The notes beneath the pieces were generated by a model that had not been told where the DNA came from, made no database searches, and saw nothing but the letters and a program-made list of their open reading frames with translations. A DNA stretch of 64,000 nt from Natronosalvus vescus (GTDB lineage: Archaea; Halobacteriota; Halobacteria; Halobacteriales; Natrialbaceae), in assembly GCF_023973145.1 (NCBI RefSeq), contig NZ_CP099546.1, positions 1,116,001 to 1,180,000 of the forward strand, in the 5' to 3' direction. Positions 26,284-33,934 of this stretch are shown here, in pieces. Position numbers and translations under genes: made by a program. The first letter of the stretch is position 1, and each line of letters opens with the position of its first letter.

Positions 26284-26985
26284 TTATCCCTCGAGGTCGT
26301 CGACGACGTCGACGCGCTCGCGAAGCCACTGTGTCGCTTCCTCGACAGCACCTTTCTCCCGACTCTGGACGACGATTCGAACCGAGCCACCCGGATAGCT
26401 CCCGACGGTGACGTCGAATCGTTCCTGTACCGTCTCGAGCCGGTCGAGCAACGCGCTTTCTGGCTCGTCGACGACGACGATCTCTCGGTAGCGAGGGGCG
26501 CCGTTGAACGCGTCACTGACCCGGTTGAACATCACCTTCATCTCTGCCGGGACGCCCGGCAGGACGTACACCGAACCGATGACACACCCAGGCGCGACCC
26601 CTTCGTCGTTGTGGAGCGGGCGCGCGCCTCGGGGTATCTCTGCCGTCCCCTCCGTCAGGTCATCACGGATGTAGCCGCCTTCGGCCTCGAGCCACGCCAT
26701 GGCGTCCTCGTTGAACTCGAGAGACCGGCCGAACGCGGCGGCGACGCCCTGCATCGTCACGTCGTCGTGCGTCGGGCCGAGGCCGCCGGTGACGATGACG
26801 GCGTCGTACTCGGCGTGGTACTCGTTGACGACGCGGGCGATCGTACCGACGTCGTCGGGGACGGTGGTCACGCGCTCGACGTCGACGCCGCGCTCGTCGA
26901 GTCGTCCGCAGAGCCAGGTGGCGTTCGTGTTCGTTGTGCGTCCCGCGAGGAGTTCGTCCCCGACGGTGACGATGGCGACGTGCAT
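26284..26985 (-). CDS. CinA N-terminal domain (MoaB/MogA-like) protein
   Basis: A 233-residue protein with the molybdopterin-binding fold. The hallmark loops are VGDELLAGRTTNTNA (8-22), VTGGLGPTHDDVT (65-77) and LPGVPAEMKVMF. The family is the stand-alone N-terminal part of CinA, which in other organisms has ADP-ribose pyrophosphatase activity. The C-terminal NMN deamidase domain is absent. The start at 26985 is the first residue of the domain. It is divergent from the winged-helix gene at 27090. Confidence 0.9.
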   Translation of the reverse strand: MHVAIVTVGDELLAGRTTNTNATWLCGRLDERGVDVERVTTVPDDVGTIARVVNEYHAEYDAVIVTGGLGPTHDDVTMQGVAAAFGRSLEFNEDAMAWLEAEGGYIRDDLTEGTAEIPRGARPLHNDEGVAPGCVIGSVYVLPGVPAEMKVMFNRVSDAFNGAPRYREIVVVDEPESALLDRLETVQERFDVTVGSYPGGSVRIVVQSREKGAVEEATQWLRERVDVVDDLEG

Positions 26986-27089
26986 ACACGCCAGTTGGGG
27001 CTGGTGGAAGAAAGGTATCTCGTCGCAAAACGAAATGGTATATAAAGAGACCGTCGTTTGGGCCACAAGATTCAATTCTGATAATTAGA

Positions 27090-27461
27090 ATGGCAGTGAT
27101 ACGGATGTCACGTGGTGGCTGGACAACTCAACGCGATGGTGAATCGGATGCGCTCCTCTCGGCACTCGGGAGCAAGTACAGCGCAGAGATACTCTGTGCA
27201 GCGGGAACCCCGAAATCGGCACAGGCACTGAGCGAGGACATCGAGATCCCGATTGCGACGTGCTACCGGCGGATCGAAGAACTCGTCGCCGCGGGCTTGC
27301 TCGAGTGTGAGGGGCGACAGCTCTCGAACGAGGGGCGACGGACGAACATCTACCGGCGGACGCTGGACGAGATCGAGGTCGATTTCTCCGCGGAGGAGCC
27401 GCAGTTCTCTCAGAAACGACGAACGGAGGCGAAAAATCAGTTGCAAGACCAGCGCGGGTAG
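27090..27461 (+). CDS. Winged-helix transcriptional regulator (ArsR-like)
   Basis: A 123-residue DNA-binding protein. Helices LLSALGSKYSAEILCAAG and AQALSEDIEIPIATCYRRIEELVAAGLL make a classic winged helix, followed by a wing around RRTNIYRR and an acidic C-terminus. There are no clear metal-sensing Cys pairs. An in-frame ATG at 27105 is an alternative start. The gene is divergent from cinA-like 26284, so autoregulation of the shared 104-bp region is possible. Confidence 0.85.
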   Translation: MAVIRMSRGGWTTQRDGESDALLSALGSKYSAEILCAAGTPKSAQALSEDIEIPIATCYRRIEELVAAGLLECEGRQLSNEGRRTNIYRRTLDEIEVDFSAEEPQFSQKRRTEAKNQLQDQRG

Positions 27462-27536
27462 ACTGGTTTCGGGGGTGCGTTTTCGGGGACGGGTGGGTAC
27501 GACTGCGGAGTGGCAACTGAAACGAGTTACACGCGA

Positions 27537-28202
27537 TCACTCGAACGGTCGCGGCGGCAATCTGAGTTCGTCGAGTTCCGGGAGGTGCTTGACGTTGTAC
27601 ACGACCGATGCGTTTTGGGTCGTCGGCGTGCCGACACAGGAGAGCCGAATCCCGCGCTCGAGCATCTCCTCGGGGAGGATGTGATCGACGGGCGTCGACA
27701 GATCGCCGTCGGCCATCGCCACGGCGCAGTTCGCACACGCGCCGCCGCGACACGCGAAGGGCCACTTGAACCCCTCGTCCTCCGCGGCCTCGAGCAGCGT
27801 CTCGTTCGGGTCGACGCGAAACTGGCCGTAGTCCGGTGCTTCGAGACCGGCCTCGTCGGCCTTCTCGAATACGTCGTCGTCCTCGAGCGTCCAGCCGTAG
27901 TCGGCGAGGACGTCGTAGTTGAGGTAGCGGACGCTGGAGGCGGTCGCTCCTGGCGGGGATTCCGCGGTCGCCGCCGGATCAGCGTCGGGATCGAGGCGAT
28001 CGGCGTCGATTGGCGTCGAATCGCCCTCGAGCAGCTGTTCACGGGCGGCGTGAACCGTTCTGAACTCGCGTACTGACCCGCCGTGGTCGGGGTGGGTTTC
28101 TTTGACCCGCCGTCTGAATGCGCGCTCGATTTCCGCCTCGTCGGCGTCGGGATCGATCCGCAGCACCTCGAACGGGGACTCCACATCTCCTGCTAGCGGC
28201 AT
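27537..28202 (-). CDS. J-domain-like plus [2Fe-2S] ferredoxin fusion
   Basis: 221 residues. The N-terminus (about 8-60) resembles a J-domain: PFEVLRIDPDADEAEIERAF, then H38-P39-D40, the Hsp70-stimulating HPD motif. The C-terminal domain is a plant-type ferredoxin with cluster ligands C151, C156, C159 and C189 in CRGGACANC and LSC, preceded by the haloarchaeal acidic segment YGWTLEDDDVFEKADEAG. It probably carries electrons in the cytoplasm. The HPD region may recruit a chaperone for cluster assembly (inference). The gene is divergent from the MutS-like gene with a 121-bp intergenic region. Confidence 0.9.
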   Translation of the reverse strand: MPLAGDVESPFEVLRIDPDADEAEIERAFRRRVKETHPDHGGSVREFRTVHAAREQLLEGDSTPIDADRLDPDADPAATAESPPGATASSVRYLNYDVLADYGWTLEDDDVFEKADEAGLEAPDYGQFRVDPNETLLEAAEDEGFKWPFACRGGACANCAVAMADGDLSTPVDHILPEEMLERGIRLSCVGTPTTQNASVVYNVKHLPELDELRLPPRPFE

Positions 28203-28323
28203 CGGCGTTGAATACCTTTTCCAAACGGTCGAACCCGCCGGTTGTCCCGACGCCTGTGGGTGAAATCTTCGCCATCGGCGGTCGAGCGCAGTCTTCAAGA
28301 CGCTCGCTTCGAACCTGTGTGAC

Positions 28324-30147
28324 ATGCAACTCGAGGAGTACTGGGGCGTCGGGCCGAAAACCCGGGAGACGCTCGCCGAGCAGTTGGGAACCGAACGGGC
28401 GATCAGAGCGATCGAGAGCGGCGACGTACGAGCGCTCACCGACGCCGGACTTCCTCGCGGTCGAGCGACGCGCATCCTCCGGCGGGCGACTGGCGGGGCC
28501 GGGATGGACACGCTGGCGACGAGCGACGCCCGGTCGGCGTACAAGGAGGTGCTCGACCTCGCGGTCGATCACGCGGTCACCGATCGGGCTGCCGACCGAA
28601 TTCGGGTTCTGACGCCACTGACGAGCGGTGACGAGATGGAGGCCCGACTCGACGACGTCCTCGCCGCTCGAGACGCCTGGGCCACCTTCGACGAGAACGA
28701 CCGCGAGACCGTCCTCGCGGCCTACCAGCGCTACGACGACCGCGACGGCAGCGAACACGCCGCCGTCGAAGCCGCCCTCGCGTTGCTCGAGGCCGACGTC
28801 GAGACCGGGCCGTTCGGTGCCATCGCCGACCTCGAGAAGACGACGCTCGAGGAGGCGGCGATGGCCCTCGCTGGCCTTGACGCGGGGCGGGTGCGGGAGG
28901 GCGCTGACGAGGAACTCGACCGACTGCGTGAGGCCCTGGGTGCCGTCGAGGATATGAACGCGAACGCCCTGGAGGTGATCGAGGACTTGCGCTCGGAGGG
29001 CGTTGGCGACGTAGCGGGCTTTCGCGACGCGTTCGAGGATCGCCTGCTCTCGGAGACTCAGGTGACGATTGATCAGGTTCGGGAGGCGATGCCGACGGAC
29101 GCAGCGGACGCGACCGACTTCGTCGGCGGGACGCTCAGAGGGCTTCGATCCGACCTCACGAGCGCCGTCGACGAGCGGGAGGAGACCGTTCGTACCGACC
29201 TCGAGGCCACGCTCTCGACCGATCGGGAGGCGATCGACCAGGCGATATCGGCGGTCGACGACATCGCGTTTCACCTCTCGCTCGCCCGCTTTGCCCTCGC
29301 CTACGACTGCACCCGCCCGCAGTTTCGAACGGGTGGCGACGCGGCGGTCTCCGTCGTCGGCGCGAGAAACCTCACGGTCGCTGCGCGAGAGGACGCCACC
29401 GTCCAGCCGATCACGTACACGCTGGGCGAACACGGCGTCTCGGCGGAGACGCTCGAGCGGGACGTCGGTCTCGACCGTGGCTCGAAAGCTGGCACTGAAA
29501 CCGGGGCCGACGACGGCCCCACCGGCGAGGAACGGGTGTCGGTGCTCACCGGGGCCAACAGCGGCGGGAAAACGACCCTGCTCGAGACGCTCTGTCAGGT
29601 GACGCTGCTCGCGACGATGGGACTGCCCGTGCCGGCCGAGCGCGCCGAGGTGACGCCCGTCGACGCGCTCGTCTTCCACCGACGCCACGCGAGTTTCAAT
29701 GCGGGCGTGCTCGAGTCCACGTTGCGCTCGATCGTTCCGCCACTGACGGGTGGCGGGCGCACCCTCATGCTGGTCGACGAGTTCGAGGCGATCACCGAAC
29801 CCGGCAGCGCGGCGAACCTGCTGCACGGCCTCGTTCGCCTCACCGTCGACCGCGATGCGCTCGGCGTGTTCGTCACCCACCTGGCTGACGACCTCGAGCC
29901 GCTGCCCCCAGAAGCCAGGGTGGACGGTATCTTCGCCGAGGGATTGAATCCGGATCTAGAGTTGCTGGTCGACTATCAGCCCCGGTACGGGACGGTCGGC
30001 CGGTCGACGCCGGAGTTCATCGTCTCGCGACTGGTGGCAAACGCGACCGATCGGAGCGAGCGGGTCGGCTTCGAGACGCTGGGCGAGGCGGTGGGCAACG
30101 ACGTCGTGCAGCGGACGCTCGCGGATGCGCGCTGGAGCGAGTCGTAG
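28324..30147 (+). CDS. MutS-related ATPase with N-terminal helix-hairpin-helix
   Basis: A 607-residue protein. An N-terminal HhH DNA-binding motif (LEEYWGVGPKTRETLAEQLG, about 3-22) is followed by a long helical lever region (about 95-320) and the MutS ABC-type ATPase with Walker A TGANSGGKTTLL (about 407-418) and Walker B LMLVDEFEAIT (about 479-489). The mismatch-recognition domain of true MutS is missing. This resembles archaeal MutS paralogues with unresolved roles in recombination or repair. The catalytic motifs look intact. Confidence 0.87.
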   Translation: MQLEEYWGVGPKTRETLAEQLGTERAIRAIESGDVRALTDAGLPRGRATRILRRATGGAGMDTLATSDARSAYKEVLDLAVDHAVTDRAADRIRVLTPLTSGDEMEARLDDVLAARDAWATFDENDRETVLAAYQRYDDRDGSEHAAVEAALALLEADVETGPFGAIADLEKTTLEEAAMALAGLDAGRVREGADEELDRLREALGAVEDMNANALEVIEDLRSEGVGDVAGFRDAFEDRLLSETQVTIDQVREAMPTDAADATDFVGGTLRGLRSDLTSAVDEREETVRTDLEATLSTDREAIDQAISAVDDIAFHLSLARFALAYDCTRPQFRTGGDAAVSVVGARNLTVAAREDATVQPITYTLGEHGVSAETLERDVGLDRGSKAGTETGADDGPTGEERVSVLTGANSGGKTTLLETLCQVTLLATMGLPVPAERAEVTPVDALVFHRRHASFNAGVLESTLRSIVPPLTGGGRTLMLVDEFEAITEPGSAANLLHGLVRLTVDRDALGVFVTHLADDLEPLPPEARVDGIFAEGLNPDLELLVDYQPRYGTVGRSTPEFIVSRLVANATDRSERVGFETLGEAVGNDVVQRTLADARWSES

Positions 30148-30156
30148 GAGTCGTCG

Positions 30157-30597
30157 CTATTCACAGTCGAGATACGGTGCTCGCTCGACCTCGACGTCTC
30201 CCATGAACGGATGTCGATACCAGAAGTAAAGATAGAGACAGAACTCCTCGTCCGGAGCGTCTAGATCGTCGAACTCGAGCGTCGATTCCACGTCGTCGAC
30301 CACCCCGTAGAACCTGGCAGGAATTGAATCGGTAGGTGGCTCGATCGTTGCCGTGATGCTGTCGTTCGCCTCGACTGTTCGGGAGTCCCACTCCAGCGTA
30401 CCCTTCACGTCGTCATCGTCGTCATCGTCCTCGAGTGCGAGCGCGAAGGCGAACGTCCGTGGCTCGACGTCCCGATTGTCGAGGAGGACGTTCACCTCGC
30501 GAATGGTGGCGTCCGTCCTCGAGACGTCGAGACAACCGGCTAACGCGGGCAGGCAGATACCTGCGCTTGCGACGAGGAGTTCTCTTCGAGCGGGCAT
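30157..30597 (-). CDS. Lipoprotein, unknown function (first of pair)
   Basis: A 146-residue exported protein with twin Arg (R4, R5), a hydrophobic stretch and a lipobox LAGC with C22, as in haloarchaeal Tat lipoproteins. The mature part is a short beta-rich domain (VNVLLDNRDVEPRTFAFAL) with an aspartate run DDDDDDD at about 57-63 and a terminal CLYLYFWYRHPFMGD segment ending in Cys-Glu. It is separated by 9 bp from the next gene, a lipoprotein of the same size and plan, so the two probably form an operon. Confidence 0.78.
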   Translation of the reverse strand: MPARRELLVASAGICLPALAGCLDVSRTDATIREVNVLLDNRDVEPRTFAFALALEDDDDDDDVKGTLEWDSRTVEANDSITATIEPPTDSIPARFYGVVDDVESTLEFDDLDAPDEEFCLYLYFWYRHPFMGDVEVERAPYLDCE

Positions 30598-30606
30598 GGA
30601 ACGCTG

Positions 30607-31050
30607 TTATACGCCTCCGGTTTCGTCCTCCTCGAGACAGCCGTCATGAATGCGTATTCCGCCGTTCGATTCGAGCCGTCCAGTCCAGCCGTGGATCGCC
30701 CCTTCATCGCTGCAGTTCGCGACGACGCGCTCCGTTCGCGAGTCGCCGTCGACGACGTCAACGGTCATCCAGTACTCCTCGCCTGCAACGACGAGATCGT
30801 CCACGGTCAGTGCTGGTGAGTACGACTCGCCGTCGCGAGCGGCTTGGGTGGACGGGATCACTTCCAGGTGCTGGGTTAGAACAGTCTCGTCCCCGTCGGC
30901 GACCTCGAGAGCGACTGTGTGTGTTTCCGCTCTGTTGTTGATCACGCCGACCACGACGGGAACAGTTGTATCGGTGAGCCCCAGACACCCGATAAGACCG
31001 CACGTCGAGCCGACGGCGATTGCTCGAGCGAGGAGGCCACGTCGATTCAT
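30607..31050 (-). CDS. Lipoprotein, unknown function (second of pair)
   Basis: 147 residues. MNRRGLLARAIAVGS with an RR pair leads to a lipobox LIGC whose Cys is also residue 22. The mature domain (PVVVGVINNRAETHTVALEV) resembles the immunoglobulin-like folds of haloarchaeal surface lipoproteins. Similar size, lipobox position and the VNVLLDNR/VGVINNR-type strand make it a likely distant paralogue of the gene next to it. The ligand is unknown. Confidence 0.77.
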   Translation of the reverse strand: MNRRGLLARAIAVGSTCGLIGCLGLTDTTVPVVVGVINNRAETHTVALEVADGDETVLTQHLEVIPSTQAARDGESYSPALTVDDLVVAGEEYWMTVDVVDGDSRTERVVANCSDEGAIHGWTGRLESNGGIRIHDGCLEEDETGGV

Positions 31051-31311
31051 ACAGATACTGATTGGAAATTAACCATAAGTGTTCCGTCGACCGGTGGCCG
31101 CGAGATGTGACTGTCGGTATTGCGAACGTGCATCGACATTGACGGCCGTTTCACTTCTACTGCGTTGATGTTCCCGTCCACTCGAGCGATACGTCCGAGC
31201 CACGACCGTCACGACCCAACTGGGGCCGGGGTGATTCGTCACGACAGGCGTGACGGAGTACCAGTCACCCGAAACACACGCTATTTGGCTCCCCCGCGCT
31301 TTTCGAAAGCC

Positions 31312-31725
31312 ATGAGCCAGCACGCCATTACCCTCGCCGTGATCGCCATGTTCGGCTGGGGGCTGTGGACAGTACTCGCGAACGAAGCGACCCAGACGAT
31401 CGATCCCGAACTCGCGATGATCCTCTCCTACGCCGCGAGCGTCGTGATCGCGCTCGGCTACGTCGCCGTCCAGAACGAGCCGGTCGTCCTCGAGCGAACC
31501 GGGGTCACCTACGCCCTGGGTGCCGGCATCTTCGCGGGAATCGGCGCGGTCGCGTTCTACTCCGGGTTGAGCGCCGGCCGAGTGGGCGTCGTCGCGACGA
31601 TCTCGGCGCTGTACTTCGTCGTCGCTGCCCTCATTGGCATCCTCGTTCTCGGCGAGTCGCTCACGCTGCAAAACGCGCTCGGGATCGCCTTCGCGGTGCT
31701 CGCGGTAGTTTTGCTCGCGCAGTAA
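31312..31725 (+). CDS. Half-size DMT/EamA-type transporter
   Basis: A 137-residue integral membrane protein with five predicted helices and a single EamA repeat: AVIAMFGWGLWTVLANEAT in helix 1, and the conserved terminal helices with GILVLGESLTLQNALGIAF. Full DMT transporters have two such repeats, so this one must dimerise. The ATG at 31312 is the natural N-terminus; the long upstream open stretch is unrelated sequence. Substrate unknown. Confidence 0.86.
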   Translation: MSQHAITLAVIAMFGWGLWTVLANEATQTIDPELAMILSYAASVVIALGYVAVQNEPVVLERTGVTYALGAGIFAGIGAVAFYSGLSAGRVGVVATISALYFVVAALIGILVLGESLTLQNALGIAFAVLAVVLLAQ

Positions 31726-31749
31726 CGCGGTTGGTCAATTTGTGTCGAC

Positions 31750-32580
31750 TCAGTCCCCGGCCGCTTCCGGGGCGTCCGCCGGATCGACGACTTCGCCCGT
31801 CTCCGGATAGACGCCAACCTGGTCGCAGATGTCGGCCATCGGGCAGGCGTTGGGATCCTCGAGACACGCCGGCCTGCGCGCCGTACAGAAGTCCCGGCCG
31901 AACTGGATCGTGGCGGTGTGGCCGAAGCCGCACTTCTCGGCTGGCACGTCGCGCTCGAGCACCTCGCGAACCGCCTCGTGGTCGGCGTCGGGCGGGGCGA
32001 TACCGAGCCGGCGGTAGATGCGGTGGACGTGGGTGTCGACGGGAAAGACGCCGTCCCGGCCGCCGGCGAACAGGAGGACGCAGTCGGCCGTCTTCGGGCC
32101 GACGCCGGACACTTCGAGGAGGGTCGCCCGAACCTCGTGGGGGTCGCCCTCGCGGACGAACGCGTCGAAGCCAGCCGCCGATCCCCACCGTTCGAGGACC
32201 CACTCGGCGGCGTCCACGATGACGCCCGACTTCTGGTTGTAGAGGCCGGCGGCACTGATGGTTTCGGCGAGCGTCGACCGCTCGGCGGCGGCGAGTGCGG
32301 CCGCGAGGTCGATGTCGGGGCCGTCGTAGCGCTCGAGCAGGGCGTCGTGGGCGGGCTGGCTCGCGACGTCGCTCGTGTTCTGGCTGAGGATGGTTCGGAC
32401 GAGACAGGTGAAGGCGTCCTGTCCGCCGTAGGTCTTCTGCCAGTAGCGAGCCCCGAGGCGGTCGACGATGCGCTCCGCTCGTGTGTCGGCGGTCGCCGGG
32501 TCGAATGTCGCGGGTGCGCCGCCGCCGGCTTCCCCGCCGCTGATGTTGACCTCGGGTTCGGGATCCGACTCGTGTGGCAT
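31750..32580 (-). CDS. nth: Endonuclease III-like DNA glycosylase/AP lyase
   Basis: A 276-residue base-excision repair enzyme acting on oxidised pyrimidines. It has the ILSQNTSD segment, the HhH motif LLEVSGVGPKTADCVLLF whose Lys is the catalytic lysine, and the catalytic Asp in FPVDTHVHRI. The C-terminal iron-sulfur cluster ligands are spaced C-x6-C-x6-C-x5-C, whereas the classic E. coli pattern is C-x6-C-x2-C-x5-C, so the middle loop is four residues longer. An unusual acidic N-terminal extension of about 40 residues precedes the fold. Confidence 0.92.
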   Translation of the reverse strand: MPHESDPEPEVNISGGEAGGGAPATFDPATADTRAERIVDRLGARYWQKTYGGQDAFTCLVRTILSQNTSDVASQPAHDALLERYDGPDIDLAAALAAAERSTLAETISAAGLYNQKSGVIVDAAEWVLERWGSAAGFDAFVREGDPHEVRATLLEVSGVGPKTADCVLLFAGGRDGVFPVDTHVHRIYRRLGIAPPDADHEAVREVLERDVPAEKCGFGHTATIQFGRDFCTARRPACLEDPNACPMADICDQVGVYPETGEVVDPADAPEAAGD

Positions 32581-32789
32581 ACGCGAGCGAACGGGTGGGA
32601 GGGACAAAACGACGGCGAAGTCGGTGATCGATCCCCTGGATCACCCGTCTTTCGGAAACCGTTTCGGAAACGGCTGTATCTGACTGTCACCCTCCGAACG
32701 CGCCGATATCGACAGATCGACGAATAACGGAAATAACGGAAACACCCCTCCGTCACTTATCAGGATGTCCCTCGAGCCATCGAACGACG

Positions 32790-33536
32790 ATGACACTTCA
32801 CCTTCACCACGATTCGACGCTCGAGTCCGGACTGACGCTGCTTCGCGTGCCGTCGAGACGGTCGACGGCGGTACACCAACTCGTCTGTGATCACCTCACT
32901 GCTGGCGGGGACGGAACGGGCGACGGAACTGAGCCACAGAACGCGTACTGGATCGACGCCGGCAACACGGCGTCGACGCACGTCCTGTACGACGTCGCAC
33001 CTGGTTCGGGTCGGCAGGTGCTCGAGCCCCTGCGGATCGCTCGGGCGTTCACCGCCTACCAGCACCACTCGCTGGTCAGAGAGGTCACGGCTCGAGCCGA
33101 CCCCACTACGGCGCTGATCGTCGCCCCGAACGTAGGACTGCTCTACCGCGACGCCGATCTCGCGGGATGGGAGCGAGACGACCTCCTCGAGTCGACCGTG
33201 ACGATTCTGGCCGAACTCGGACGTTCGCTCGAGTGTCCCGTCCTGATCACCGCCGCCGAGCGCGCGCCGACGAGTACGCTCGAGCACCTCGAGACGGCCG
33301 CTGACTCGATGATCGAGTGCACCCAGACCCGTGAGGGACTCCGATTCGACGGCGACGGGCTCGAGACGATGGGCTACTGGCACGGCCGGTACTGGCAGAC
33401 GACGATCCCCTACTGGGTCGGGTGCTGCGGCCGACTCGACCCCGACGCGGTGCTGGCGGGGGTTCCCCATCGGTCCCATCAGTCGGTCGCCGACCCGCTC
33501 GAGAGGATGGAAATGGGGCCGGAGGTGCTCGCCTGA
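32790..33536 (+). CDS. Inactivated RadA/RecA-like protein of the PolB2 operon
   Basis: A 248-residue protein that matches the RadA core strand by strand: AYWIDAGNTASTHVLYD corresponds to RadA WIDTENTF, and RIARAFTAYQHHSLVREV to VARAFNSDHQ. The normal Walker A (GxxGxGKT) is replaced by a Ser/Arg-rich VPSRRSTAVHQL, and the Walker B position reads LIVAPNV without the acidic residue. It is therefore probably unable to hydrolyse ATP and may act as a DNA- or recombinase-binding subunit. It overlaps the next gene by one base. It is the first gene of a tight three-gene operon. Confidence 0.82.
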   Translation: MTLHLHHDSTLESGLTLLRVPSRRSTAVHQLVCDHLTAGGDGTGDGTEPQNAYWIDAGNTASTHVLYDVAPGSGRQVLEPLRIARAFTAYQHHSLVREVTARADPTTALIVAPNVGLLYRDADLAGWERDDLLESTVTILAELGRSLECPVLITAAERAPTSTLEHLETAADSMIECTQTREGLRFDGDGLETMGYWHGRYWQTTIPYWVGCCGRLDPDAVLAGVPHRSHQSVADPLERMEMGPEVLA

Positions 33537-33934
33537 TGGGCCGAACGAACCCAACGTATCGGGACGCCCTCCGCGGCCTCGAGCGCGAGTGGGCACCGAT
33601 GCGGCGGGCGCTGCGCCGGGAGCGCCAGGCCGATTTCGACCGTCTGTTCGATCGGGCGCGAACCGTCGCGGACGCGGCTGGCTACGCGAATACCGCCGAT
33701 CCCGAGCGGGCGCTGGTGCTGTCGCTGCTGGTGGCCCACGAGACGGCGCTTCGGGAACTCGAGGTTCGCGTGTCCGAACTGGAGGGAGCGGCTTCGATTC
33801 ACGAGGCCGAGGCCGACGCGGGCGACGGCGACGGTGGCAGTGACTGTGATGTCGACGGTGATAGTGGCAGTAACAGTAGCGGTGACGGCGATGTCGACGA
33901 TTCGGCGCAAACGGAGGGGACGACCGACCCGTGA
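33536..33934 (+). CDS. Small helical acidic-tailed protein of the PolB2 operon
   Basis: A 132-residue protein. The first 90 residues are predicted mostly helical and Arg-rich (REWAPMRRALRRERQADFDRL is cut here only for length), followed by a Gly/Asp/Ser tail with GDGDG repeats (about 92-130). Its start overlaps the stop of the RadA-like gene (TGATG), and its stop overlaps the GTG of polB2. Not recognised as a known family. Co-translation suggests it is a subunit or linker of the same complex. Confidence 0.75.
   Translation: MGRTNPTYRDALRGLEREWAPMRRALRRERQADFDRLFDRARTVADAAGYANTADPERALVLSLLVAHETALRELEVRVSELEGAASIHEAEADAGDGDGGSDCDVDGDSGSNSSGDGDVDDSAQTEGTTDP

Noticed and set aside
28039-29880. 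A 613-codon minus-strand frame opposite the MutS-related gene
   Set aside because: Opposite-strand shadow in the same high-GC region; the plus-strand ATPase motifs are decisive.
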